Program-made: the position numbers and the translations under genes
Shown: piece after piece, positions 17,684-26,842 of the stretch
Position numbering within the stretch: position 1 is the stretch's first letter
How the letters are laid out: each line of letters starts with the position of its first letter
The notes under the pieces: model-generated
Database searches by the model: none
What the model was told of the DNA's origin: nothing
Seen by the model: the letters and a program-made list of their open reading frames with translations, nothing else
Assembly (NCBI GenBank): GCA_903927025.1
Contig: CAIYLG010000013.1
Location: 124,001 to 188,000 of the forward strand
Length of the DNA: 64,000 nucleotides
Direction of reading: 5' to 3'
Source: an uncultured Armatimonadota bacterium
GTDB lineage: Bacteria; Armatimonadota; Fimbriimonadia; Fimbriimonadales; Fimbriimonadaceae

Positions 17684-18472
17684 CTATGGATAACCCTTCC
17701 GAATTGCCTTGTACACCGGAGTTCGTTTGGATTTGGTCGTCTTGGCGTTCACATTTCCGCCGTGTGCCAACGCTAAGTCCAGCACGCCAGGATATCCGTT
17801 CGTGGCGGCAAGGTGCATATTGGTGACTCCGTTCGTTAACCTGAACTGCCACCCGGCACCATGGGCGGCAACATACTGAATGACCTCTGGCGGGCTGGTG
17901 GCCCAAGCCGCCTCGCCAACTCCATACCCGGAAACATCTTTGACGCTCACCAGGCTTGGGTCGGACTTAAAAAGCGAGATTGTATTCCTAGGGTCTCTCA
18001 ACATCCGCGTATATAAGTGCCCAAGGTTGTGCAGATCCTGCTTGCCTTTAAAAGTCCTGAGCCCGCAAATCCTCAAATCGGGGCTCGACCGGGTTGTCCA
18101 GTACTCTGAGGGAACCGTGAACGAAATCGAAAAGTCGTTGAGGGTTTTGTCGAACGGCAGAACCGGCCCGGTGAGGCCAAAGGCAACATTCGTAAAGCGC
18201 TGGAGTGCTTGAGGTGGGGTCTTGTAGTTGATTTGGCTGCCGCGACCCATCACCACCTGAACGTCTACTTCCGCAAGCTCGAACGGGGTCTCATTTTTGA
18301 AGCTGACTGTATAGATGAACTGAACAGACTGGGTTCCCGGAAGGCGCTTCGCGGACACGTACTTAACATCCCAGGTTCTCACGCCGCGTGATTCCATTGC
18401 CGTTAGCGGACGTGTCTCCTCCACGTTGACCGAGGGAGTGATGGACAAGGCAGCTAAGATCCAGTGCAGCAT
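17684..18472 (-). CDS. Ankyrin repeat protein, proximal part ending at in-frame TAG
   Basis: 262 residues from ATG 18472 (MLHWILAALSITPSV, a short export signal). Residues about 20-140 form a beta-rich domain with TVSFKNETPFELAEVDVQVV (fibronectin/CARDB-like, inference). Ankyrin repeats start at NTISLFKSDPSLVSV and run through EAAWATSPPEVIQYVAAHG and NMHLAATNGYPGVLDLALAH. The frame stops at TAG (17684-17686) in mid-repeat, and the same frame carries on to 17237. TAATAT lies 7 bases before the ATG, so the mRNA is probably leaderless. The ORF would be 411 codons long if the stop were a sense codon. Confidence 0.75.
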   Translation of the reverse strand: MLHWILAALSITPSVNVEETRPLTAMESRGVRTWDVKYVSAKRLPGTQSVQFIYTVSFKNETPFELAEVDVQVVMGRGSQINYKTPPQALQRFTNVAFGLTGPVLPFDKTLNDFSISFTVPSEYWTTRSSPDLRICGLRTFKGKQDLHNLGHLYTRMLRDPRNTISLFKSDPSLVSVKDVSGYGVGEAAWATSPPEVIQYVAAHGAGWQFRLTNGVTNMHLAATNGYPGVLDLALAHGGNVNAKTTKSKRTPVYKAIRKGYP

Positions 18473-18717
18473 CCCCTCAATATTACTGGACCTTCTGCGG
18501 ACGCACAATAGGTGCAATCGTGCCAGATTGTTCTGAATTTACAAGGTAGCTCTATGCATTGAATGTTGAACGCTCTGGGTCCCCATCCTCCTTCGCTGCT
18601 CGAGCTTCTGCGGATGCGTCCCTAGCCGCAGCATCTCGCCAACCGAAAGGAAGGGGGCCTTTGGCTAAAACTTTGGAACAGCCTACCAACCTCCAACTGG
18701 ATAGCTATACTGCCCGA

Positions 18718-19548
18718 ATGTCACCGATCTTTCCGATGCTGCTCTGTTCTTGCCTAACCACCTTGGCATCGGCGCAGACGCGAACTCAGGATGTGATCTA
18801 CTTGAAGTCCGGAGGGGCGGCGTTCACGATGGACGTGTGTCGGCCAGCTAAGCCAAACAAGGCGGCCGTGGTCTTCATGGTCAGCGGAGGATGGTTCTCG
18901 GACCACTCTATGCTCACCAGCTTCGCACCGGACCTCGAAAAGGTATTTGCCGGTGCTGGATTTACCGTCTTCGAGGTCGTTCACGGTGCTCAGCCCCGAT
19001 ATCAGGTTTCCGAGATCGTGGAACAGGTTCGCGCGGCAATCCGATTCGTGCATGTTCATGCCACCGATTACGGAATCGAAACAAACCGAGTGGGAGTCTC
19101 CGGAATCAGCTCGGGCGGACACCTCTCTCTTATGATCGCAGGTTCGCCGGATTCACCCGTCAACGCGGTGGCAGCCATCGCTCCACCTACAGACTTAGCG
19201 AACTGGGGCAAGCCAGCTTTCATGCTCACCGACGACTCTCAAATGGCGATATTCGCTCCCGTGCTCGGAATTGACCTAAAAGGACTTCGCGCCAGCAACG
19301 AAGCTTATGCCAAGCGGCTTTCACCGATCACATACGTGAACGCCAAGTATCCGCCGACGCTCATTGTTCATGGCGACGAAGACAAAGTCGTCCCGATTCA
19401 GCAGGCCAAGGATATGGTGGCGGCCCTGATGAAGGCCGGCATCAAGCACAGATTGGAAGTCATCCACGGCGGCGGGCATGACGAAAAGACCTTTGGACCC
19501 GGATTGATAAAAGCCCTTGAGTGGTTCAGAGTCCAACTTCTAAAGTAG
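18718..19548 (+). CDS. Secreted alpha/beta hydrolase, esterase-like
   Basis: 276 residues from ATG 18718, which gives the signal peptide MSPIFPMLLCSCLTT...ASAQ. Motifs: AVVFMVSGGWFSD (oxyanion GGW), VGVSGISSGGHLSL (nucleophile Ser in GISSGG), LIVHGDEDKVVPI (Asp) and VIHGGGHDEKTF (His). This is a complete Ser-Asp-His triad of the BD-FAE/prolyl oligopeptidase-like esterases. TATACT sits 6 bases before the ATG, a leaderless arrangement that also rules out the longer in-frame start at 18559. It is transcribed away from the ankyrin gene. Confidence 0.85.
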   Translation: MSPIFPMLLCSCLTTLASAQTRTQDVIYLKSGGAAFTMDVCRPAKPNKAAVVFMVSGGWFSDHSMLTSFAPDLEKVFAGAGFTVFEVVHGAQPRYQVSEIVEQVRAAIRFVHVHATDYGIETNRVGVSGISSGGHLSLMIAGSPDSPVNAVAAIAPPTDLANWGKPAFMLTDDSQMAIFAPVLGIDLKGLRASNEAYAKRLSPITYVNAKYPPTLIVHGDEDKVVPIQQAKDMVAALMKAGIKHRLEVIHGGGHDEKTFGPGLIKALEWFRVQLLK

Positions 19549-19666
19549 GAACTACAAAGGTTTGAATGAATGGTTGGAGGAATCTATTTACAGCCTCCAT
19601 ACGTGCGCGTTGACGTTTTGATGACGGACAACCAAGAAGAATGCCTTCGACAGTTCTCGGAGGTAC

Positions 19667-21217
19667 ATGAAGATACTTATCAACATATGCAAAGGCGCCG
19701 CCCTCGGTCTCCTTACAGCACTTAGTTTCATTTTATTGGGCTGCGGCGGCGGTGGTTCTGCCGGTGGCTCAGGCGCGGCCACGATCACACCCACTTTCAA
19801 AGGCTTCTACCAAGGCACTCTTTCTCCTACCGGCCCCATAAAGGCTAAGCCAGCTGTGAGCCCTCTAGCCAGCAGCTTTACGCTCAGCGTGCAGATGAAT
19901 GGCAGTTCAGGCACAGCCAACTTCTCTCAGTCAAATCCCCTGCTGAACTACACCGCCGGCATCAACAACATCATTTACAACAAGGGAACGAAGGAACTCA
20001 GCTTTACGATGAGCAACTTCAGCGCGGTGTACACCACCGCCAATTTCACGGGTTCCGTAACCACGGATGCCTCCAATCAAATCACCAACCTGACGGGCAC
20101 GTTCACTGCAGCTCCTGTCGGCGGAGGATCCGTCTCGGGAACATTCTCCCTGGACTTCAAGGTTGGCGTTGCCCAGGCAAACTTCACCGGAAATTGGTCG
20201 GGTACCGTCACAGCAACGGTCATCCTGGGGACTCCAACCACTTACAACTGGACTGGCACCTGGACCCAGACTGGCAATACCGTTTCTGGCACGATCAGTT
20301 ATGTCGATGGAAGCGGAACGACGCAAACCGTCACCTTCCCTTCTGGGCAAAATGGAAAAGGTGCAGTCACGGGCAACGTGATGACTGCTCAGGCCCAAGC
20401 CCCTTTCTCCTATAACGGGTTAACCCTTACTGCAAATGGCTCGCTACAGGCGACCCTGACCGACACAAATACGATGACGGGCCAGTTCGATTTCAGCACA
20501 AAGGACGGGACCATCAACCTGCCAGACGTGCTCACTGGAACCTTTACTGCAACGAGGACGGTGGTCAACACGAAATCCGCGGTTCAGTTTGTAAACTACA
20601 CCGTGCAGACCACTTCTCCGCTCCTCGGGAAGATCGGAAGCACGGCCCTTGGCACTGCGTATGTTGCTGCCGGCCAAGTTTCTGGGACTGGCCAGGTTTC
20701 CCCAGGCACATTCAACTTCACCCTGACGCCCAAAGGCTCCAGCGGCGCCATCGTGAATTCAAACTACTCGTTCGATGGTTCTTTTCGCGAACTATTCGTC
20801 GCCCTAGATGATACGCTCAGCGGTGGAACAACTGGAAAGCCGGTCGTAAAGGCGTTCCCGATCAGCTATCCAAACACTAACACTCTTCCATCCGGAGACA
20901 TTGGCCTGACCATTGTTGAAGGCGTGGATACAAGCGTGAACGGCTTTGGGACAAACGTGGACTTCTACGTCTATCCATCTGGCGGGCAAATGCCTAGCAC
21001 CCCAACTGCGGCAAACTTGGCTTACGGCCAAAATGTGCAGCTCAAGCTGGCTGCGGGATCGTACATCATCGCATCGTACGCTACCGGCACAAACTCAAGC
21101 CTCGCCACTTCAACTGCGATGAGCTTGACCTCTAGCAGCCAATACTATGTGACGGCGGTCGTATCCCCTCCGACAAGTTCCGCTATCTTTGAAGCACCAT
21201 CAAAGCTCTTCCAGTAA
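19667..21217 (+). CDS. Large secreted lipoprotein, Gly/Ser/Thr-rich, unknown function
   Basis: 516 residues with a good lipobox (SFILLGC) followed by GGGGSAGGSGAA. The mature protein is beta-rich and low in charge, with short repeated pieces: GNWSGTVTATVILG, YNWTGTWTQTGNTVSGTIS, LTGTFTA, DVLTGTFTATRT. The repeats resemble those of surface beta-solenoid or lipocalin-like proteins, but I cannot name a family. GGAGG stands 3-4 bases before the ATG. A hairpin follows at 21316-21341. Confidence 0.75.
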   Translation: MKILINICKGAALGLLTALSFILLGCGGGGSAGGSGAATITPTFKGFYQGTLSPTGPIKAKPAVSPLASSFTLSVQMNGSSGTANFSQSNPLLNYTAGINNIIYNKGTKELSFTMSNFSAVYTTANFTGSVTTDASNQITNLTGTFTAAPVGGGSVSGTFSLDFKVGVAQANFTGNWSGTVTATVILGTPTTYNWTGTWTQTGNTVSGTISYVDGSGTTQTVTFPSGQNGKGAVTGNVMTAQAQAPFSYNGLTLTANGSLQATLTDTNTMTGQFDFSTKDGTINLPDVLTGTFTATRTVVNTKSAVQFVNYTVQTTSPLLGKIGSTALGTAYVAAGQVSGTGQVSPGTFNFTLTPKGSSGAIVNSNYSFDGSFRELFVALDDTLSGGTTGKPVVKAFPISYPNTNTLPSGDIGLTIVEGVDTSVNGFGTNVDFYVYPSGGQMPSTPTAANLAYGQNVQLKLAAGSYIIASYATGTNSSLATSTAMSLTSSSQYYVTAVVSPPTSSAIFEAPSKLFQ

Positions 21218-21315
21218 GCGGTTAGCCTCGGTCAATATCTCGACGCCCTGGTCCTTCAGGTAAATCTGGAGGACTGGTGTCGAGAGGTCAACTCCTCATC
21301 TAGCTAGATCTATCA

Positions 21316-21341
21316 CCGTTTAGGACAATCGTTCTAAACGG
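21316..21341. terminator. 11-bp hairpin between lipoprotein and YceI genes
   Basis: CCGTTTAGGAC (21316-21326), loop AATC, GTTCTAAACGG (21331-21341), with one G-T pair. There is no T run, so it may end the lipoprotein transcript or act in the leader of the YceI gene. Confidence 0.5.
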
Positions 21342-21490
21342 AAACGGCTCTCCCCTAACATCGTGGGCCGGGAAGATTGAAGTCGTCTGTCCTTCGTGGG
21401 AGCTCTTCCAACGTCGCGAAAGCACACCAATCGATCTTGATGCTGGAACTTGAGATCTGTAATTGGACTCCAATGGCCGAGTACCAACAG

Positions 21491-22138
21491 ATGAACAGAA
21501 ACGCTGCACTTAGCCTCCTCGCCTTGCCAATCTTCGCCGCAAGTTATGTCGCGTTTGCGCCCGGCATCGCATTTGCCAAAACACCGCTTTCGAGCTCGCT
21601 CGCGCCTACTGTGTTTCGACAAAGCGGAAGCTTCAGCGTAGATCCAATGCACACCTTTGTGGGTTTCGACATCGGGCACCTTGGTCTCTCCAGAGTGCAG
21701 GGGAGATTTGACAAGCTTGCTGGAAGCATTCGAGTCGACACGAAGAATCCAGACAATTCCAGCGTGCAAATCACATTGCAGACCGACTCAGTGGATACAA
21801 ACGTCGCCCCACGAGACGCTGACCTCCGTTCCGTGAACTTCTTTGAGGCAACGAAATACCCAGAGATGACCTTCAGCTCCAATCACATTCACAGAAAGGG
21901 AAAGGGTTACGTCGCGGAAGGGATCCTGACATTAAAGGGTGTGGTCAAACCGCTTACGCTTTCCTTCAAGGTTTACGGCCCAATAAAAGACCCCTGGGGC
22001 GGTAACCGAGTTGGAATTTTGGCGGATCCCGTCACGATTCATCGCTCAGAGTTCGGCATGACGTACGACGCCGACTCAATTTCGGACGACGTGACCGTTC
22101 GTATATCGCTAGAGGCGACAGAAGACAAGGCGAAATAA
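21491..22138 (+). CDS. YceI family protein, secreted
   Basis: 215 residues from ATG 21491 (MNRNAALSLLALPIF), signal peptide ending PGIAFA. The body is a YceI lipocalin-like barrel: GSFSVDPMHTFVGFDIGHLG, GRFDKLAGSIRVD, VDTNVAPRDADLRSVNFFEA, YPEMTFSSNHI, GILTLKGVVKPLTLSF. YceI proteins bind long-chain isoprenoids such as quinone precursors in the periplasm. The PQQ dehydrogenase gene begins 110 bases downstream on the same strand, so a link to periplasmic quinone chemistry is possible but unproven. An upstream ATG (21473) is in frame. Confidence 0.88.
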   Translation: MNRNAALSLLALPIFAASYVAFAPGIAFAKTPLSSSLAPTVFRQSGSFSVDPMHTFVGFDIGHLGLSRVQGRFDKLAGSIRVDTKNPDNSSVQITLQTDSVDTNVAPRDADLRSVNFFEATKYPEMTFSSNHIHRKGKGYVAEGILTLKGVVKPLTLSFKVYGPIKDPWGGNRVGILADPVTIHRSEFGMTYDADSISDDVTVRISLEATEDKAK

Positions 22139-22248
22139 ACTTCTTCGCGCTCAGATCAACCCGCCGCGCGGTGGGATTCTGTTCCGTCCGACTCCTCGCT
22201 CCACAAAGCCACCGCGGTCGATCTTGAGCGCGGAAGGAACTCATTTTC

Positions 22249-23811
22249 ATGTTCATTCTCGCTTCCATTCTTTCACTTTTGGCTACTTGTCCAATCCAAG
22301 ACCCCGATACCAATTGGCTCACTTACAATGGTGATTTGGCAGGAAGGCGATATTCGCCACTCAAGCAGATCACAAGAGCCAATGTTGGAAAACTCAGGGA
22401 GGTGGCTCGGTTTGAGACAGGGCAAGACGCGAGTTTCCAAACGGGCCCGATTGTTGTCAATGGAACGATGTTCGTCACCACCTTCAGCCACACCTATGCG
22501 ATCAACGCGGTGACTGGCAAACTCAAATGGAAGGATGTTGCTGACGTCAAGAAGCAGGGCATCGCGAACAACCGCGGCGTTGCCTACGATGACGGAAGAG
22601 TCTTCCGAGGCTATGGCAATGGAGACATCGTTGCTTTCGATGCGGCGACCGGAAATCGCATTTGGACAAAGAAGGTCGGACATCCAGAACTTGGCGAATC
22701 CATGCCGATCGCCCCGATTGCCTGGCAAGGGCACGTATTCATTGGCAACGCTGGGGGTGACAACAAGGGAGTCACTGGCCACATTTACGCACTGGACGAG
22801 AAGACTGGAGAACAGGCTTGGAAGTTTGATACCGTCCCCACTTCTGGCCCCGCCGCAGACACTTGGAAGAACAAGAATCTGCCTCCAGCGGGAGGAGCTA
22901 CCTGGTCAACCTATAGCATTGACACCTCTACAGGTGTTCTCTATGCGTCAGTTGGGAACCCAGCTCCGGACTTCGACCTATCGCTGCGTCCTGGTGACAG
23001 CCTCTACACAGACTGTGTCATCGCCATCGATGCGAATACCGGAAAGCTTCTAGCCTACGTTCAGCCCACAAAGCACGATCAGCATGACTGGGATATTGCG
23101 GCTGCCCCTGTTGTTATCAAAACCAATGCCGGTAGGAGCTTCATTGCGGCGGGCGGCAAGGACGGCATGCTCTACGGTATTGATAATCGCAAGGTTGTCG
23201 GCGGCGATGCTAGCTTAATGTCCATCCTTTACAGCACACCCGTCACTCGGCGGCTGAATGTGGATGCACCTTTGAACAGCAAGGTTTCCACGCGGTTTGC
23301 TCCCGGCTCTCAGGGCGGCATGGAGTGGAACGGCCCATGTTACGACCCCGACTCCAACTTGATCTTCACCCCAGCAACCGACTGGCCAGTCTCTGTGAAG
23401 CTTGCGCCGAAAGCCAAGATCATCGCGACAAAGGATGGAGAGGTTTGGTCCGGAGCCAGCGACGACAGCTTTGGCACCAAGGACAAGCAGTGGGGTGGAT
23501 ACCTGACCGCAGTGGATGCCGATTCGGGCAAGGTTCGTTGGAAATATAAGTCTGATTCTCCAATCATTGCTGGTGTCACCGCAACCGCTGGAGGCGTCGT
23601 TTTCAGCGCAGAGGTTACTGGGGAGTTTCGGGCGTTTGATTCCGCGACAGGCAGAATTCTATGGCACCACCACCTCGGACGCTCCTGCGGCGGTGGCATC
23701 GTTTCTTACTCGGTTGACGGCCAGCAGTACATCGCGGTGGCTGCCGGCGCAATCTCGTTCCTTTGGCCAACGAAGCCTGCTACTGCGGAGATCGTCATTT
23801 ATCGGCTTTAG
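22249..23811 (+). CDS. PQQ-dependent alcohol dehydrogenase-type quinoprotein
   Basis: 520 residues with a short signal segment (MFILASILSLLATC). The PQQ propeller opens NWLTYNGDLAGRRYSPLKQI and shows repeated blade ends: AINAVTGKLKWK, AFDAATGNRIWTKK, ALDEKTGEQAWKFD, VDADSGKVRWKYK, FDSATGRILWHH. KHDQHDWDIAAAPV contains the conserved HDWD region near the active site. Unlike the copy at 3688 it has no cytochrome domain, and I see no vicinal Cys-Cys pair. It probably oxidises an alcohol or aldose and needs a separate electron acceptor. AAGGA lies upstream of the ATG. Confidence 0.9.
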   Translation: MFILASILSLLATCPIQDPDTNWLTYNGDLAGRRYSPLKQITRANVGKLREVARFETGQDASFQTGPIVVNGTMFVTTFSHTYAINAVTGKLKWKDVADVKKQGIANNRGVAYDDGRVFRGYGNGDIVAFDAATGNRIWTKKVGHPELGESMPIAPIAWQGHVFIGNAGGDNKGVTGHIYALDEKTGEQAWKFDTVPTSGPAADTWKNKNLPPAGGATWSTYSIDTSTGVLYASVGNPAPDFDLSLRPGDSLYTDCVIAIDANTGKLLAYVQPTKHDQHDWDIAAAPVVIKTNAGRSFIAAGGKDGMLYGIDNRKVVGGDASLMSILYSTPVTRRLNVDAPLNSKVSTRFAPGSQGGMEWNGPCYDPDSNLIFTPATDWPVSVKLAPKAKIIATKDGEVWSGASDDSFGTKDKQWGGYLTAVDADSGKVRWKYKSDSPIIAGVTATAGGVVFSAEVTGEFRAFDSATGRILWHHHLGRSCGGGIVSYSVDGQQYIAVAAGAISFLWPTKPATAEIVIYRL

Positions 23812-23942
23812 GCACTTTAGGGGACGCTTCCATCGTCAAGGTTGGCAAATCGGGCAACCTATTCCTTTGTAAAGATCATCGCCAGGTGAATCGCGTGTAG
23901 GATGCTCGGGAACGTTCATTTGCCGGCGGTAGAATCGCTCGC

Positions 23943-24707
23943 GTGATCCCGATTACGAACGCGAAGGTTGAGACTCTTGACCCAACGTGGACCCGGTTCC
24001 TCGGGTATTCACTGCTGTTTGACAATCCGGGCCGCTCCCTAGTCAGTTATCGGAATTCACAATTGAACTCCTGCAATATCGATTCAAGCCCGGAGCTGAC
24101 TCTCTATAAGGAACTCTCGCAAGCGGTCAAGGAGATTGACACCCAGGCGGCGAAGGAATTTGGGATCTGTCTCCTTCCTTCAAGCTCCTACCATGTCACC
24201 TTCTTTGATTGCGGAAATCAGGCGAACGCCGCCGACGCCCACGCCGCAGCACAGCCCTCCCTGGGCCACCTCCTTGAAGGGCTTCCTCATTCTTGGACTG
24301 AAGATCACGCACTAGTTCGGCCAGCCGCAGAGAAAGCAGCCAGCTTGAGCGCAGATCTTCCAATCTCCTTTCGCTTCTCGCGCCTCAAGAACTGGAGCAA
24401 CGTCGTACTGGTCGCAGTCCTTGAACCGACCGACGACAGCTCCGATAGGTTCCAAAGGATCGTCGAGGAACGAGCGTTGCTGTCCAGCGACTATCTGTCA
24501 TCCTACGGCTTCGGTGCAGGCGCAAAGTTCACGCCTCACGTCTCCCTTGCCTACTTCGCCAACCCGTCAGGTGCGGAGAACTCAATGGAGCTGTGCCAGG
24601 AACTGGAGGGAGTTCTCCGCCGTCGGACCGATGGACTTGAGATTTGCTTCAACTCCATCAGTGCGTATGCCTTTACGGACATGGCAACATTTTTCCGCCA
24701 CACTTGA
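23943..24707 (+). CDS. 2H phosphoesterase-like protein
   Basis: 254 residues with two H-x-[ST] motifs in the right places for the 2H superfamily: SSYHVTFFD (His84, Thr86) and FTPHVSLAYF (His199, Ser201). The superfamily includes 2'-5' RNA ligases and cyclic phosphodiesterases, which act on 2',3'-cyclic phosphates. The protein is cytoplasmic. The start is GTG 23943, with TAGAAT 7 bases upstream, a leaderless pattern. The stop codon touches the end of the converging DinB gene. No RNA repair gene is adjacent, so the substrate is open. Confidence 0.75.
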   Translation: MIPITNAKVETLDPTWTRFLGYSLLFDNPGRSLVSYRNSQLNSCNIDSSPELTLYKELSQAVKEIDTQAAKEFGICLLPSSSYHVTFFDCGNQANAADAHAAAQPSLGHLLEGLPHSWTEDHALVRPAAEKAASLSADLPISFRFSRLKNWSNVVLVAVLEPTDDSSDRFQRIVEERALLSSDYLSSYGFGAGAKFTPHVSLAYFANPSGAENSMELCQELEGVLRRRTDGLEICFNSISAYAFTDMATFFRHT

Positions 24708-25190
24708 TTAGAAGTGCATTTCCTGATCATCCCAGCAGGTCTGAAGATAATCTATCTGGGCGGCATGAGAGATGGCATGCATCCCAGGCAGGTTCATAAG
24801 GAATTCCATCGGCGGCGAGTAGCCGACGCCGAAATCCAGCGGCTGTGCAATTAGTTCCGGTGTCAGTGCAGCCAATGCAGCCAAAACCTCATCGGTGCCC
24901 TGCCGAAAGATGGCTTCAATGTCCTCCCGATTCGTAATCGCGATTTCTTCAGCGTCTCTTTCGTCAATCCATGCATCCAGAGTTTCGGTGATGGGAAGTT
25001 TTCGGGTCTCGATCATTTGAGCGAACCTACGGGCATAAAGCGCGGTGTGGGCGGCAATCCTGATAGCCGACTTTGCGGTAGGCGTTGGCGTCCAAGTCAA
25101 CTTATCGTCAGGAACAAATGAGAAGGTTTTCAGGAATTCCTCCATCCCTTCTACTGCGAGCTTCTGGCACGATTCAATCTGGCTTTCCAA
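24708..25190 (-). CDS. DinB family protein
   Basis: About 160 residues of a four-helix DinB/YfiT-like protein: MEEFLKTFSFVPDDKLTWTP, AKSAIRIAAHTALYARRF and GMHAISHAAQIDYLQ, where two His residues of the usual His triad can be seen. Such proteins bind a divalent metal and are thought to transfer thiols or act on xenobiotics. I choose TTG 25190 (MESQIESCQKLA) because GGAGG is 10 bases upstream and the family starts there; the frame stays open to 25331, which would overlap the divergent S51 gene. Paralogs lie at 27230, 61955 and 63694. Confidence 0.8.
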   Translation of the reverse strand: MESQIESCQKLAVEGMEEFLKTFSFVPDDKLTWTPTPTAKSAIRIAAHTALYARRFAQMIETRKLPITETLDAWIDERDAEEIAITNREDIEAIFRQGTDEVLAALAALTPELIAQPLDFGVGYSPPMEFLMNLPGMHAISHAAQIDYLQTCWDDQEMHF

Positions 25191-25287
25191 GCGGATAGTC
25201 CCTCCGAGGCATTTTGGTTCTGCCGCAATTCTATCTCCGCTATAAGAGTCTTGAATTCCATTCAGTAGAATGTGCCTTCGAGACGCC

Positions 25288-26040
25288 ATGAAACTCCTCC
25301 TCACTTCGGCCGGCATCAGCAACTCGAGCATTCACAAGGCACTCGTTGAACTGCTTGGCAAACCCATTTCCGAGTGTAGCGCTCTCTGCATTCCCACTGC
25401 GATCTACCCATTCCGAGGCGGAGCGGGAGGGGCCTATCGATTTATCAGCGGAACAGCTAAATCTCCACTTGTCGAATTGGGATGGAAGTCTCTGGGAGTA
25501 CTGGAGCTGACCGCCCTACCGAGCGTCGACAGGGAGAGTTGGGTTCCGGAAGTTGAGGAGACAGATGCATTCCTCGTTTTTGGTGGCGATCCGATTTATC
25601 TGCGCCGATGGATGAAAGAATCTGGACTAGCTGACCTCTTTGAATCGCTAAGGAATGAGATTGTTTACGTGGGAATAAGCGCCGGGAGCATGGCAGTGAC
25701 GTCGTATATCGGCGAAACTTACACCGGGCCAAATGTGCCGACTGGTGAAGATATTCGCTCAGAAATTATTGTTGTCAACACACCCGATGGAGATCTCAGC
25801 GTCAATTTCACCATCGCTCCGGGGATCGGATTGGCAGACTTTGCCCTCCTGCCGCACGCGGATCATAAAAGTTTCCCAGAAAACTCCCTGGCCAACTCGG
25901 CGCTATGGGCTTCCAAGCTGCCGGTACCGCTTTACGCACTGGACGATCAGTCAGCCATCAAAGTGGTCGATGGGGTCATCGAAGTGATCTCGGAAGGAAA
26001 CTGGGAACTGTTTGCTCCAAAGGGACATGGCTACGTTTGA
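25288..26040 (+). CDS. Peptidase S51 family protein (dipeptidase E-like), copy 2
   Basis: 250 residues from ATG 25288 (MKLLLTSAGISNSSI), matching the start of copy 1 at 6871. Shared motifs include ALVELLGKPISECSALCIPT, AYRFISGT, LGVLELTALPS, ADLFESL, the elbow VGISAGSMAV with canonical S-A-G, and FALLPHADHKSFPEN with the candidate His. It is longer than copy 1 by an insert (TGPNVPTGEDIRSEIIVVN) before the His strand. Likely a cytoplasmic Asp-specific dipeptidase or a related cleavage enzyme. A perfect hairpin follows at 26068. Confidence 0.87.
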   Translation: MKLLLTSAGISNSSIHKALVELLGKPISECSALCIPTAIYPFRGGAGGAYRFISGTAKSPLVELGWKSLGVLELTALPSVDRESWVPEVEETDAFLVFGGDPIYLRRWMKESGLADLFESLRNEIVYVGISAGSMAVTSYIGETYTGPNVPTGEDIRSEIIVVNTPDGDLSVNFTIAPGIGLADFALLPHADHKSFPENSLANSALWASKLPVPLYALDDQSAIKVVDGVIEVISEGNWELFAPKGHGYV

Positions 26041-26067
26041 TGCGTTCGTAGCGCAGGCCACTACACT

Positions 26068-26105
26068 TGATCTTCACTAGGCGCTGAAGCACCTAGTGAA
26101 GATCA
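26068..26105. terminator. 14-bp perfect hairpin between converging genes
   Basis: TGATCTTCACTAGG (26068-26081), a 10-base loop, and CCTAGTGAAGATCA (26092-26105) pair without mismatch. It lies between the ends of the S51 gene (plus) and the 26129-26671 gene (minus), the place for a bidirectional terminator, though no T run follows. Confidence 0.65.
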
Positions 26106-26128
26106 GCACAACAACCCGGCCTCGGGGG

Positions 26129-26671
26129 CTAACGATTTTGCTGCAGTCGAGCAACAAACAGCTCACGCTGAGCTGGAGTTAAGCTGGACCACATAGCGGC
26201 AAATGCGGCTTGGTCTTCATCGCTTAGAGACCCCGTCATCGCGTCCAGTGCTGAGTTGCCTGTCGTCGCGTTGGGAATTCCCACTCCAATGTCGCCACCC
26301 GCGGGCAATCCACCGGAGGCATTCATTGATCCAGGAGCAGCCGTGTTGCCAGCTGGCTGTGTGCCAGCGATCGGTTTAGAGCCGTCGACGATTCTTGTGA
26401 CTCCTGGCACAATCGCTCCTCCTTGGTTCAACTTGATCAGGTTCTGATTCGGAGTTCCTCCAAGGTTGCTCTCGGTCGGTTTCTGCGAGACGTTTTGGTA
26501 CTGGCCGACCATTTTGAAGTCGGAATCAGGAATTCGATTGGGCTGTAGAGTTCCTGAACTCGTCGTGTTTTGGACCGAATTGCTGGCTGACCCGGATTGA
26601 ACGCGCAACGACACTCCGAAAAGAATGATGGATGCGCTTACGATGACTAGCGTTCGATTTGAAATCTCCAT
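26129..26671 (-). CDS. Hypothetical secreted or anchored protein
   Basis: 180 residues. An N-terminal hydrophobic segment (TLVIVSASIILFGVSL) acts as signal or anchor. The centre (30-130) is a disordered Asn/Pro/Gly/Ser region, and the C terminus (DEDQAAFAAMWSSLTPAQRELFVARLQ) is a short helical hairpin. I do not recognise the family. The C-terminal helices resemble bacterial LTxxQ-type segments, which is weak evidence. Confidence 0.65.
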   Translation of the reverse strand: MEISNRTLVIVSASIILFGVSLRVQSGSASNSVQNTTSSGTLQPNRIPDSDFKMVGQYQNVSQKPTESNLGGTPNQNLIKLNQGGAIVPGVTRIVDGSKPIAGTQPAGNTAAPGSMNASGGLPAGGDIGVGIPNATTGNSALDAMTGSLSDEDQAAFAAMWSSLTPAQRELFVARLQQNR

Positions 26672-26842
26672 GAGAGATATTCTCCTGAGGCTTTCCTCTT
26701 ACTCAGTTGGATCACCCAGCCGAATACGGTGTTCCCCAAATAGCTCATTTCGGGTCATCTGGCAACCTGGACCCATCCACTATCAGGTTGAAAACGCGGG
26801 GGAATCAGCAGAGCAACAGCCTGTTCCCAATTGAGCTTGTGC

